This document shows positions 43,963 through 55,702 of a DNA stretch of 64,000 bases, piece by piece. This DNA is from Pollenia angustigena. Its lineage: Eukaryota > Arthropoda > Insecta > Diptera > Polleniidae. The notes under the pieces were generated by a model. The model was not told the DNA's origin and ran no database searches. It was given only the letters and a program-made list of their open reading frames with translations. A program made the translations under genes and the position numbers. Positions within the stretch are counted from its first letter, which is position 1. Every line of letters starts with the position of its first letter. The DNA is taken from contig OV884056.1 of NCBI GenBank assembly GCA_930367215.1, forward strand, positions 87,741,285 through 87,805,284, written 5' to 3'.

Positions 43963-45239
43963 CATTAGACTGGTCGCAATTTTTTTTTTCTTAAATTTAA
44001 TTGTTCTCGCTGCTTAAAATATGAGGTTTGGTGTAAGAAATCATGATCTAATTTTTCAGGTCAATCCGACTGTGCCTAGCCGTGCCGGGTGGGGCCCATG
44101 TTCCCCATATTATAAAAAAAAACATATTTTCTATCAGATCTTTATAGTTATACTAGTTGAAAAGCCGAAAATCAAAAATATGGCTTCATTACGATCTTCC
44201 GCAGAGAAAGTACCTCAAGTGTGCCAAATTTTAGCTTCCTATGTCATCAGATGGCTTCAGTTAAAACTTTTTTCTTTATGTTGGCTTTGGTTTTCGAGAT
44301 ATACCGTTATTTCGAAAATTAAGGAGGTTGCACAACATATGTTCGCGTAACTCAAAAACGCTTTAGTTTATCGAAAAACTAAAAAAAACCGAAATTCCAC
44401 AATAAAATTTACTTTGAGAAACGTTTTTCTTATATGCGCAGTCGTTTTAGAAACATAATTTTTTTTTCTGGAAAAAAAAATAATTTTTTTATTAAAATTT
44501 CGGAATTTTTGTTTTTAAAAACTCATAACAAATTGAAAAATGCAGCTATGCTTCTAATTTTATGCAGAAATATAAAAAACGACATTGCAAACAAAACAAG
44601 CTATAAATGATTAAAATCGGTAAACAACTTTTGATTTTATGCATTCACAAAAGACAAAAAATTTTAATTAATTTAAGAATTTTATTAAACCGCCACATCT
44701 TTTGTGAATACATGTGCAACCTCCTTAATTTTCGAAAACCAAAGCCAACATAAAGAAAAAAGTTTTAACTTTCTTAAAGTAAATTTTATTGCGTAATTTC
44801 GGTTTTTTTAGTTTTTCAATAAGCTAAAGCGTTTTTGAGTTGCGCGAACATATGTTAATCTATCTATACAATATATAATTTCTTAGTATGTCAGGATGTT
44901 TGTATGTATGCCCTATTCTTTCCGCAACTTTCTGAAGCCATCTGATGACATAGGAAGCTGAAATTTGGCACACTTGAAATACTTTCTCTGCGGAAGATCG
45001 TAACGAAGCCATATTTTTGATTTTCGCCTTTTCAACTAGTATAACTATAAAGATCTGATAGAAAAGATGTTTTTTTTAAATATGGGGAACTTTGGGCCTC
45101 ACCCGGCACGGCTAGGCACCGTCAGATTGACCTGAAAAATTAGATCATGATTTCTTACACCAAACCTCATATTTTAAGCAGCGCAAACAATTAAATTAAA
45201 AAAAAAAAAAATCCCATACATGATGCGACCAGTCTAATG
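43963..45239. mobile_element. Foldback element with ~400-bp inverted arms
   Basis: Both ends read CATTAGACTGGTCGCA inwards and are flanked by TA. The arms 43963-44310 and about 44930-45239 are nearly identical in inverted orientation (for example GAGGTTTGGTGTAAGAAATC, CTAGCCGTGCCGGGTG, ATGGCTTC.TTACGATCTTCC). A further inverted block (CTTTGGTTTTCGA, AAGGAGGTTGCAC) lies inside with partly rearranged order. The TA duplication suggests a Tc1-mariner-derived MITE. No protein is encoded. Confidence 0.85.
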
Positions 45240-46085
45240 TACATACTTCATAACCTTGTTGCTTTTACTCTTCATGGTTATTTTTGTTTTTTTTTTATCT
45301 TTTCCTTCAACTGGCAATACGGCCTTTTAAATCAATGTTTTTTCCATGAACTTATTCGACACTTATTCAGTGGTTGTTTTGCTTCAGAGTTGTTAGTGTT
45401 CATATTCACTTGTATAAGTAAACAAACTAACTTCATCTTTCTCGTCTCATTAATATCGAGTGTTTGTTGCTTTCGTTGGAGACCTAAAAACACAACTATA
45501 ATATGCTTAAGTTGGCTTAAGCATTTGTAAGAATACATGTGATTCAAATGTATCGAACCATATTGAACTTAGGAAACCTTTTTGGTTAATTTTTTGAAAC
45601 TGGCATTTGCGCAAGGTGCGAAACAGATCGCACTCTCCGTATGGAATAAAATATTTTTTGATTTTATTTTTTTTAAATGCTTTTTTTAAAATTTGTTTTG
45701 TTAATTTTTGACAGTAGCTTAAGCCAGCTTATGCATATTATCGTTGGGCCTTAAGATTCCTACCTACGTCATTAAGAAAAAGTACTTATTTGCGTTCCCT
45801 TTTTGTACATGCACACCAGGCGCCCCCCCCCCCGTAAATTATAAATATATGTTTTTTTAATTTCGATAATACAAGAATTCCCAATAATAATATTTTTTTT
45901 AATGTACAAAATTTTTGGAAATCGCAGCAAGTTTTTTTTTGTTTTTTTGTTGTTTTTTATGGAATCTCTAACGAAATTTTCAATAAGTATTTTTTTATTT
46001 TTTTTTATTGAATCTCTAACGATTTTTAATAAGTATTCCAATGAAACATCTAGTTTACCGTATTCAAATACTTATTATTCCAAAG
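45240..46085. other. AT-rich spacer
   Basis: No gene is recognised. GCTTAAG-containing phrases near 45505 and 45718 are inverted relative to each other and may bound a small palindromic element. A C run lies at about 45823. Confidence 0.35.
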
Positions 46086-46139
46086 ACTAAACGTCTGACT
46101 TGATAATGCGTGCGGTTGAATTATTAATAAGCCTTAATA

Positions 46140-46620
46140 TGTATATGCAATATTTATGTATACATATATGTGTTATATGAATCAAAATTCTATTCGATAA
46201 TTTTTGACGAAAGCACGAATTTGTCGGGGAAAAGCCAGATTGCCTTATCTTTCAGATATCTTAACATACAACAAAAAGTTTTTAGGGAAGAATTTATTGG
46301 CTTTGTTGTAAACGCATTTGAAGAGGCTTCAAAAGATATTGATGACGTTGATGTGTCAATTGATGCGAAGGCACTATCATCAATAGTTCTTAAAGCTTTG
46401 ACAAATTTTGGTCCTGACCTAAAAAACTGTGTAGGAGATGGAACAGATGGGTGTCCTCTGATGTCAGCAGAAAATGGAGCTGTTCAAAATTTCTGGAAAA
46501 GCGACAAATGCCAAACAAACGCCTTGCTATTCCCATAAATCGAATAACCCAATTTCTAAAAGCAATAAAGTGCCATTAATACAAAAAGTTGTATCATTTC
46601 CCTACAAGAATAGTGACGGT
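46140..46620 (+). pseudogene. hAT transposase fragment (DUF4371/ZMYM1-like), N-terminal part
   Basis: Reads FYSIIFDESTNLSGKSQIAL, then REEFIGFV, ALSSIVLKALTNFG and KNCVGDGTDGCPLMSAENGA. A frameshift near 46490 moves to NAKQTPCYSHKSNNPISKSN. These are conserved blocks of domesticated-looking hAT transposases of the DUF4371 group; FDEST carries the first catalytic Asp. The C-terminal part appears at 48.5-49.4 kb. Not functional. Confidence 0.8.
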
Positions 46621-46804
46621 CATTTGACCTATCATATGACCGACATTGCTGATACAGATATCGGTTATCGCGTAGAACAAAGTTTCTATCATTTTCTTAA
46701 GGCCAACGTGAAAAAATGACCTAAACTTTTGTGTACGTGTGATTTTGCATCCTTCTTTAACCTATGAATTTTGTGGTAGATAAAACATATATCTGAGCTG
46801 TTTA

Positions 46805-46895
46805 CTGATGTATGAACCGGACACAGCTGACTTGTCAGTACTGATGCATATACCGGCCACAGCTGACTAGTCAGTACTGATGCATATATTCGTCA
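46805..46895 (+). repeat. Two-copy tandem repeat
   Basis: CACAGCTGACTTGTCAGTAC with GATGCATATA is repeated once with few changes (unit about 42 bp). Confidence 0.6.
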
Positions 46896-47063
46896 CTATT
46901 GACGTACTTTTTAGCTTAATAAACCACGATTCATTTTATTCAATTCTCATAATTATTTTTGTTTTTTATTTAAAATAAAATTCAATATTTGTTCGTTTTA
47001 CAAAATAAATAAAATAAATAAATAATTATTTTTTGTCCTATGAGGTAATTTAAATTTTATAAA

Positions 47064-47272
47064 GCATTTTTGCAATAGTCCCAACTTCAATATTTCACTT
47101 GGTTTTTGCTTAAGTCAACCTTTGGTTAACATTGATGCTATAGAATATCTTATAGTTTCATTAGAATCATTCCCAAGTATATGTTTACATCTATAGCGTA
47201 AATGTTAACCAAAGGTTGGCTTAAGCAAAAACCAAGTGAAATATTTAAAGAATGGGAATATTGCAAAAAGGC
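47064..47272. mobile_element. 209-bp MITE, copy 1
   Basis: About 65-bp inverted ends: TTTCACTTGGTTTTTGCTTA and ACCTTTGGTTAACAT on the left, mirrored on the right. A half copy of the same family is at 62744-62855. Confidence 0.75.
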
Positions 47273-47814
47273 TTAATAAAACAGGGACCGTGACAGTTAT
47301 TCGTCCTTTCATAAACGTCAGATGATAACAGTTTTTTTTATTAAATATTAGACGTTGCTCGTAACCAATAGTTTTATTAAAAAGTTATTGGTTTTTGCAA
47401 AACGTTTGGCTAGATCAAACACCATTTAACTGTTTTTAAATATCATTGTACAATTCTGCTACATATTGTATCCATTCGAAACGTTTGCCGTGTTTAGTTT
47501 TTACTAAAAACTTTTTAGACAATTTGTTAAACCATAAAGAGTGTCTGATTCCCCACAATTGTAAAGAGCACGCACTAAAGAGGTCACTGTGCGATCAAGA
47601 AGTGCTAGATTTGTGTTTTACGCTACAATTTGCAAAATACTGTAAAATACAAAAAAAATACTTAATTTTATTTGAAAACTAATTTTTATGATAACATACC
47701 TCTGAATATCGTATAACCAACTCTGGCTCCTTACAATGCAACCAAATCAAGTTGACTGCTGTACATATGCGTTTACACCATTCACTGCAGGTGGAAGAAT
47801 TAACACGGAAAAAT

Positions 47815-48290
47815 GTTTTCGCCTCTAATCATAATATGACGATTATCCAACTGAACATCGGGATGAGCCTCTTCATTGAGAATACTTTCAGCACCGCCAG
47901 CAGGAGCCAAACCAATAAATTCCCAGTAATCTACATGCAATTCGTGTCCACCTGGTGCATAAAACAAATAAATGAGTTTCTACAATATTGTTCACGAAAC
48001 GAAACTTACCGATTTGCCTTCTGGCACAGGTTTTAGTGTACCAAACATTGTAAAAATCCGTAATGTAAATAAAAGATTAAACCTTTGTCTTGACGTCTTA
48101 AACGATGTGCCCATCCATAAATTTTAACGTTTCTGTTAATTTTCGACACATTCAAATATGCAGCTGGCCAACTAGGATCTTCGGATATGAGTCTTTTTGG
48201 CTTCATCCAAATTTTGTTTAGGCTTTTCCGCATCTTCAGCTTCGCGTTTTTCATTTTTATAACTTACTTACCCAAATCCTTTGGATTTTC
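47815..48290 (-). pseudogene. Asparaginyl-tRNA synthetase gene fragment
   Basis: Minus-strand frames match cytosolic AsnRS: KREAEDAEKPKQNL, DEAKK, then after a frameshift SEDPS, VKIYGWAHRLRRQ, GFLQC, GTLKPVPEGKS, APGGHELHVDYWEFIGLAPA and LNEEAHPDVQLDNRHIMIRG. The order is that of the anticodon-binding OB fold leading into the catalytic domain. There are several frameshifts and a deletion between FLQC and GTLKP. Between PEGKS and APGG lies a 51-bp sequence (47959-48009) starting GTAAGT that behaves as an intron with a broken acceptor (AT instead of AG). The fragment is therefore a copied genomic piece and not a processed retrocopy. It sits between the two parts of a hAT transposase. Confidence 0.8.
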
Positions 48291-48539
48291 TTTATTTATT
48301 TTAATAATTTAAAAATTATTAAAATATTTGGCAGTATTTAATTTAAACAATTCACAAATTTTAGCCAGTAAAGCGTATGTATAACAAAAATTAAAAAAAA
48401 TTGGCATTTTTGTGGTGTTTTCAGTTGTTCTACTCTAACATATATGTTAGAGTGGTACAACTAATGTAAAATTTTTGCAAGTGTGTAAGTAAAAATTTTT
48501 TTTTTTTTAGTTTCGGTCATCCATTTCTTGTAGGGTTGT

Positions 48540-49378
48540 TAAAGAAACGACAAAAATTTTTAAATATAATCATCGCAAGCGAAAAACAGTTTTAGCAAAG
48601 TATTTGGGAGCCAAACTCTCTTCATTATGCGTCTTTGCAACAAGTGTACATTATATAGAAGAAGCTTTGGAAAAAATATCTGAGTGGAAAGTTATATCTG
48701 TACCTTCATATTAAGGAACTCACTTAGTACTTTTAAATTTATTTGCGGAATATACATATTAAGTGTGATACCTTTTGTAACACAGCCGCTTAGTATCATT
48801 TTACAAAAGCAAGATATAAATCTTCAAAAAGGATCAAGCCTTTTCAAAATTTTAATCATGTGCCTTGAATAAAACAGAAATTAAAGCTAAAGAAAAATTC
48901 AAAGCGATTTTTGAAAAAGTTAAAGTTATTTGCGTTCAAATCGAAAAGACAAGATTTTAACAAAATAATCACATCCAAAATGTTGAAGATTACTACCGAG
49001 TTTTAGGTTACATTCCTCTTAATGAATTTATTTTAGAAGATCTCAAAACACCTTTTCCAATAGATATCCTAAATGTATTGAACATACCTAAAATTCTACC
49101 TCAAAGTGTAATCAAGTCATATACAGATACAAAACTGTTAAAACCACAACTACCTGATGATCTGATTATCTATATATATATATATATTTGATAAAAAAGA
49201 TAAACACCTACTAACATCTAAACTTGAGCCTGATCTAGCAGATAACGTTGTAGATGCTTTAATAAACTGTGATGATAGCCATATTGCCCTATTTAAAACG
49301 AAGGGTTACCACCCCATTGCATTTTTGCCAAAACGCGAACCAGCACGAATTTCAAAAAAAGCTGAGACACATATTTAA
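48540..49378 (+). pseudogene. hAT transposase fragment, C-terminal part
   Basis: Frames read AKYLGAKLSSLC and ALEKISEW, then later VEDYYRVLGYIPLNEFI, FPIDILNVLNIPKILPQSV and ALINCDDSHIALFKTKGYHP. These fit the C-terminal half of DUF4371-type hAT transposases. Stops, an AT-repeat insertion near 49175 and an internal deletion break it. Likely the same original element as 46140-46620. Confidence 0.65.
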
Positions 49379-49464
49379 TTTAATCGGCTAAAGTTTTAAA
49401 TATGTTAATTTGGCACTTTTATTACAAACAACTCCGAACAAAAAATTCAAAAACCGTTTTTTTT

Positions 49465-49513
49465 ACAGAAAATCCTTAAAAAAAGGATCATCCATGTCCT
49501 TTTTTTAAGGTCC
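49465..49513. repeat. Strong hairpin
   Basis: TCCTTAAAAAAAGGA and its near mirror TCCTTTTTTTAAGG are separated by about 10 bases. Confidence 0.5.
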
Positions 49514-49857
49514 TTGGACAAATTGTATATACAGTTGGATGCGCCTTAAAAAACCTTTCTTACCATACCCAATTTATATAAGTTGGTAAGGAAACAGATT
49601 ATCAAATTGACAAAACATACAAAAATAGACCCTTTTTTAAACTGGTCCAGCTCACGAGAGGTGAAAGCTGGAGTCGAAATATTCAAAATGTAATCTTAAA
49701 AAAGTCCAAGGTTCATTTTTAGGAGGGTACATCGAGCACGAATTTTGCTTCCATACAACTTGAGTCGCTCTAATGTACATATGTACATACATTTAAAAGT
49801 AATCTTACCAAACACTATTAGGTTAACTCTTAAAAAATTCTATTTATTACTTTAACA

Positions 49858-49992
49858 GCCTGTTCATCGATTTTGAACGTTAACGTTCGCATAGAATATT
49901 ACATTTAAAACAAAAACAAATTTTCGAATTTTGTTCTTGTTTTAAATATAATTTTCTATGCGAACGATGACGTTCGACATCGTTAAACAGGC
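49858..49992. mobile_element. 135-bp MITE (GCCTGTT family, copy 1)
   Basis: GCCTGTT and ACGTTCGCATAGAA on the left mirrored by TTCTATGCGAACG and AACAGGC on the right. A relative is at 53142-53248. Confidence 0.7.
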
Positions 49993-49999
49993 AGTAAGA

Positions 50000-50567
50000 G
50001 TTACGAGCATTTTAAGCAGTTATTTTTCAGAAGTTTATTTCAAACGACGAAAAGTTAATTATTTTCTAAAATTCATCTATATTATAAAATAAATTCTAGA
50101 TTTCAACAAAGCATTTTTTGCATTTGTTTTAAATTATGTTGATTGACTCTTCTTTTCAGTCTCGCATGTCGCTACTACTTACCATTTTTTTTTCAAGTAA
50201 ACACATTAAACAAATATTTATAGCTTTATGTACATAACGATAAAATATAAATTGTTTATTTTCATTGAAAAAAAAATTTAAATGAAATAAATCATAAAGC
50301 AAAGAATATATTTGTTTTTGTTCAACTTAAAAACAAAAACTTATCTAATAACTAAAAAAATACAACAAATACACATTAAAAAATGTTTAGCAAACTCTGT
50401 CGGCAAAAACACACACAGCCTTAAAATAAAAATGATCTTAACGAAATTGGAATAAAAATTATAATTAAAAAGAAAATAGTAAAATAATTGATTTAAAATA
50501 AAAACAGTTTACCAAATTAAACACAGCAATTTATTTTGAGCCATTATTGAGTTTAATTAAAAAAAAA
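50000..50567. other. AT-rich spacer
   Basis: A-rich low-complexity sequence. No exon, repeat end or RNA gene recognised. Confidence 0.4.
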
Positions 50568-51984
50568 AACAAGTAAGAGTGCTATATTCGGCTGTGCCGA
50601 ATCTTTGATACCCTCCACCGACAGTTCGAATGTTTAAGGAGTAATATTTGTATGATGTTATGATTATCTTAAACTGTGACGATTTGTTATTAATTATGGT
50701 TTAAGGCAACCAAACTGTTTTCCGGTAGAAGGGTTTATATGGGGCCTAGGGTAAATTATGGACCTATCATCACGAAATTTCACAGCGTCATTTCTAGTCC
50801 TTTAAAACTGTGACGTACCAATTTCTGTTATGATAGCGTTATTAATTATGGTTTTAGGTGTACTGAACTGTTTTCCGGGAGAAGGGTTTCTATGGGGTCT
50901 AGAGTAAATTATGTACCGATCTTCACGAAATTTCACAGTATCATTTATAGTCCTATAAAACTGTGACGAGCCAAAATTTGTTATGATTGCATTATTTTTT
51001 ACGGTTTTAGGCGTACTAAACTGTTTTCCGGTAGTAGGGTTTATATGGAGCCTAAGGTAAATTATGGACCGATCGTCACGAAATTTCACAGTGTTATTTC
51101 TTGTCCTAAAAAACTGTGACGTACCAAATTTTGTTACGCTAGCGTTATTTTTTACGGTTTTAGGCGTACTAAACTGTTTTCCGGGAGAAGGGTTTATATG
51201 GGGCCCAGGGTAAATTATGGACCGATCTTCAAGAAATTACACAGTTTTATTTCTTGTCCTATAAAACTTTGATGTACCAAATTTTGTTATGATAGCATTA
51301 TTTTTTACGTCTTTAGGCGTTCTAAGTTGTTTTCCGGAAGTAGGTTTTATATGTGGCCTATGGTAAATTATGGACCGATCTTCACGAAACTTAACAGTTT
51401 AATTTCTAGTCCTATGTAACTGTGACTTGCAAAAATTTGTAATGATAGCATTGTTAGTTAGGGTTTTAGGCTTAATATACCATTTTCCGGGAGTAGGGCT
51501 TATATGGGGCCTAGGGTAAATTATTGACGGATCTTCACGAAATTTCACAGCGTGATTTCCAATTGAATAAAACGAATTGCTGCGAAATCTTATATCATTC
51601 TGTGCATTTTTCCACCATTTATGTTAGTTTTTGTAACAAAATTATCAATTTTTTTTAGGTGGTGGTTCCACATTTTGATTCATAGCTCAGATCCTATTGA
51701 GCCGATTTTACTGAATTTCAATCCCAAACTGCTTAGGATAACTACAAGCAATTTGACACCAAGTTTGTTGATTTCTTTTGAGTTTTTCGAAAGTGAGCGT
51801 GTTTTCAACAGACGGACAGACGGACAGACGGACAGACAGACGGACATGGCTAAATCGACTTAAAATTACTCAAGGACCCAGAATATATATACTTTATAGG
51901 GTCTGAGATGAATAGTAAAAAAGTTTCACACGGAATGACAAACTGAATATACCCTCTTCACAACTAATTGTGGTGGAGGGTATA
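50568..51984 (+). mobile_element. 153-bp-array dispersed repeat, copy D (longest array)
   Basis: The family hairpin ATTCGGC-TGT-GCCGAAT is at the left and GGTGGAGGGTATA at the right. The unit motif begins at 50715, 50868, 51021, 51174, 51327 and 51480: five consecutive steps of exactly 153 bp. A (GACG/GACA)n tract lies at 51810-51845, followed by the TA-rich core and the terminal palindrome. On the minus strand the array is open for 95 codons (50802-51089). Confidence 0.85.
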
Positions 51985-53141
51985 AAAAATTAAATATGCC
52001 GTTATTTTCTGGCATAAATTGTGGCCTTGTATTCTGCCGTTTTTTTCTGGCATAAATTGTGGCCTTGTATTCTGCCTTTTTCCTTGCTTTGTGTCCATTT
52101 ATAAAAAAAAATATAATATTGTTGGCGCAAAGTGTGTACTTTTCTAACAATGTTGCCAATAAGAACCAAAACTATGTTAAACTTTTCACCCTCAATTTTA
52201 TCAATAGTTTAGAAATGCAGTACTATTATTAACAACTATTCTTATCATTGTTTTTGAAAAACAAAGATTTTCTTTTTCGAATTTCATAAAAGAAAATTAC
52301 GTAAATGGCAATGAATTTTGTTCTTTTGTGGTCGTTTAAAATGTAACACTTAATGAGGGTGTGGTACCAAATATATTGGCAACATTTTGTGAAAGATAAA
52401 AAAAAACCCAAATAATGTAAGAAAAGATAAACTCACTGTTTATTGTTGGTGTTTTGTTAAAGCTTTGATATTGGTACAAGTAAGACTTATTCGCTTTAGG
52501 GTTTTACTTGTATAATATTTTTGGCTTTTCTTAAATCTTTGGAGAAGGTTTCCTGATGAGCTGGCCTAAGCACCCAGTGAAATGCGCATAGAAGCTAGCT
52601 TTCCCTCAACAATAAATCTCAGTGTATTTATCAAATATGAAAAATTGGGAACTTAGCACGTCATACAGAAATCGTATTAATAAAAATCATTTTTATTCTC
52701 TCTATTATAAACTCAATACTTGTTCAAGAAAACTTGCTGGAAGAAATTGGGCAAACCGATGCTTCAAAATAATGTAAATATCTAAAAAAAATTTAAAAAG
52801 CTGCACATAATAATAATAAATTTTTAATACTTTTCAAATATTGATGTTGTTTCAATTTGGTTAATGTAATAGCATTTATTTTCTCTAACTAGATCTTAAA
52901 AAAAAAATAAAACTTTTGAGGCAATTTTTCCATTTGAGAAGATATCAAGCCCTTACCGCAAAAATAGCTTAAGTGACATCATATTCATTTTTTTTTAATA
53001 AATGAATTTAAAACTCGACCAATGTCACATTAGGCACCATTTTATAGCAAATACAATTTTAGCTTAAGCGCCAACCTTCATACAAAATTGTTATAAAATA
53101 AAAAAAAAATGTCTCCTGTGAAATTGTGTTTTTGTCGCTTA
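51985..53141. repeat. Spacer with tandem duplication and hAT relative
   Basis: At 52005-52085 a unit with TTTCTGGCATAAATTGTGG is duplicated in tandem (about 43 bp). From about 52520 to 52690 the sequence resembles, inverted, the interior of the hAT-type element at 28.9 kb. No genes. Confidence 0.5.
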
Positions 53142-53248
53142 CTGCCTGTTCAACAATTTCGAAGGTTCGTATAGAATTTTATATGGAAGATATTTTTAAA
53201 ACTGAGTGGTTTTTATACAAATTTTCTATGCAAACGTTTAATAGGCAG
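53142..53248. mobile_element. MITE (GCCTGTT family, copy 2)
   Basis: CTGCCTGTTCAACAATTTCG and GTATAGAATTTTATAT on the left; TTTTCTATGCAAACG and AATAGGCAG on the right. Diverged relative of 49858-49992. Confidence 0.6.
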
Positions 53249-54191
53249 TTTAGCTTTTTCGAATTTGTAGCTTAAAAACTTTTAAATTCGAAAATGTTTT
53301 GTTACAAATCGAAATGAATAATAACCTTTTTGGATTTTCAAACATGAATTGTATCATTTGCGTCTGCTAAGTTCGAACTTAATTCAAAAAACCGGAGAAG
53401 CATAAAATAAGAAACAATTTTCCAAAGCTTAGAAAACCATAAACGAAATACTGTTTGGTGAATATCATCATCTTTCTTAAAAAAGATTTTAAATTTTATT
53501 GTGATTGAATAAAAATTTATCTGGCACAAAATTCTCGAAGTTGCCTAGATTTGATTAAAATAAGTTAAAGAACTTCGAAACTTCATATCTTTTTAATATG
53601 CAAAAAATGTCTAGTACCTGCTTTAAATATGGGGTTTTGTTAGGATGGGCAGTTTTTTAAAATTATTTTAGTAACAAATCCTCAATACAATTTGTATTTT
53701 TTTGCTGTTGCCTTTTTTCACATTCAAAACTTCTTTTAATTTGGATTTATTCTTGAAAACTGGGGCCAATAATGTCAAACAAATGCCATATTTACTTTAT
53801 TTTTTCAACGTCTAATCCAATATATTTAATTTCGACAGCACTTATTTACTTTGTAGAAAAATCTTATTAGACCTACAATTATAAGTTTCCCGCTCAAAAA
53901 ACTTTAGCAGGGGGGCTATTCTCTATTGCGATGCGAAAGAAAAATGGAAGCAACTCCAGTGATTGGTACTCTTTAATGCGTTTGCGCCGTTGTATTTCGC
54001 ATCCTTTTTCTATTTTTGCAAATCGTCACTAATTAATTTAAGTAGGAAAAACACACAAATTGCTTGGCAAACATGTCAAAATTTAATTTGGAGCAATGTT
54101 TGTAGAAATATTAAAAGTTTTTAATATTAGGCAGACATGCTGGATATTTGTCAAACTTTTTGTGGTGTCTAGTGCTATATGAAATCATTTT
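53249..54191. other. AT-rich spacer, nothing recognised
   Basis: I find no exon, element end or RNA gene. Confidence 0.35.
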
Positions 54192-55105
54192 AGTAAGAAG
54201 AGTGCTATATTCGGCTATGCCGAATCTTATATATACATAAATAACGTTCTTTAGATAGGTATAAATAAATATTAATTGAACCACGCCAACTTTTCATTTC
54301 GTCATGCCGAAGAATATAAAAAAATTTATATAAGTATGTACCTAAGCCCGTTTGCTCTTTTGCCAAAGTTGATGTTTGAAATTCGTTTTATATTCTTAAA
54401 ATCGTTTTTTAGAACATACAAAAATTAAATAAAAAAAATGAAAAAAAATTATTTTTGGGATTCGAACTGGCAATATCATCAGTCTCAGGAGAGAACTTAC
54501 TTTTACTTTTACTGAAGAAGTGTTAAATTAAAATATATTGAGTCATTCAGTTTGTTTCTTTATTTGAGCGGCATATCATATACATGCATTAATGTGTATG
54601 TGTTTGCGTAAAATTAAACACATTACAAATAAAATCCACCACTTGTAGTGAAGGGTATAAAAAACAACAAAAAAAAAACCACATTACCAACACTGTATTA
54701 CCATAGCCACTGTATGACCGTAGAAACCAAAATGGAATTGGTTTGTATGGTATGTTTATGTCGTTTTGGTAATACAGTGTTGGTGTGGTAATGTCACGTC
54801 TAATTGGACCTTTAAAGGAAAAAAAATAAAGGCAGTCGTGGTTTTTTACTCATATCTCAGCCATTTGTGGACCGATCTTGCTGCATTTCAATAGCAAACA
54901 ATTCCGGACCATATGTGACATAAATGTATAATAACCTGGCCCCTATCATATATGGGGTCTTCGGAAAATCCATTTCAACGGACAGACGGATACCTTTAAA
55001 TCAACTTCGCTCCTCATAAGGACCCAGAATTCTTTATAGGGTCTAACATCAATATTATAGAAATCACAAACGGAATGATTTTCACCACCTGTGGTGAAGG
55101 GTATA
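54192..55105 (+). mobile_element. mini-me-like dispersed repeat, second subfamily (copy G)
   Basis: Left end AAGAGTGCTATATTCGGC with a diverged hairpin; right end GGTGGTGAAGGGTATA-like palindrome (CCACCTGTGGTG). It shares the interior with copy E (TTTATGTCACATA in reverse, AGGCAGTCGTGG) and a short remnant of the GTCY tract near 54980. A further internal unit end lies at about 54640-54660. A 113-bp palindrome (54681-54793) is inserted. Confidence 0.6.
54681..54793. mobile_element. Small palindromic element
   Basis: ACATTACCAACACTGTATTA on the left; TAATACAGTGTTGGTGTGG on the right, inverted. Confidence 0.65.
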
Positions 55106-55106
55106 A

Positions 55107-55702
55107 TTGAGGAGGTCCATAACAAAACGTAATAATTACACCATAACATTTTTTTGGATAAACGACAAAATGTAATTTAAGTAAGTAGCACAAAATTTTT
55201 TAAAAAACAATTATTGAGGTATTATTGTCTACAAAAAGTAATATTAATCACAAATTAATTATTTTATCTGACAGTTTGTTTTAAAGTTATTTAGATAACA
55301 AATTTGGAATTATTGCGTTTTGGTCCGAATCCATAGTATTTATTTCATTTTGCTTTGAACTGTATGAAAATGTTATTCACAATCAACTTAACAAAGGCAA
55401 AAGGTATTAACTAAACAAAAATTCCTTACGTTTTACAGTTAAATAAGAGTTACCACACGAGCATAATTTATTTATAAAGTTGACTTTTTTAAATTTCTTG
55501 TAGCGATTTATTGCAAAGATGTGTAATTATTGCATTTTGCTCTGAAGCATTATATTTGATATTGAATTGCAGGGTAGTTATTGAGTTTTGGGATGCTTTG
55601 TATTAAAGGTTATATAGATTTCAATGTGTAGAATAGGATTCAATAAAAAAATCAAAAAACTTGAAAAATGTAATTATTGCGTTTTGTTATGGACCTCCTC
55701 AA
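55107..55702. mobile_element. 596-bp TIR element with repeated AATTATTGCGTTTTG
   Basis: The terminal repeats extend about 34 bp: TTGAGGAGGTCCATAACAAA at the left and its perfect reverse complement at the right. The motif AATTATTGCRTTTTG recurs at 55312, 55523 and 55670, with diverged copies near 55575 and inverted at 55125, as for subterminal binding sites. It lies directly against copy G. Confidence 0.75.

Noticed and set aside
45237..45530. 97-codon ORF rich in Phe and Leu
   Set aside because: Typical of AT-rich spacer, starts at the end of the foldback element, no homology recognised.
46611..46719. DGHLTYHMTDIADTDIGYRV as a second captured gene fragment in the hAT element
   Set aside because: The open stretch looks protein-like but I cannot assign it to any family, so it is not claimed.
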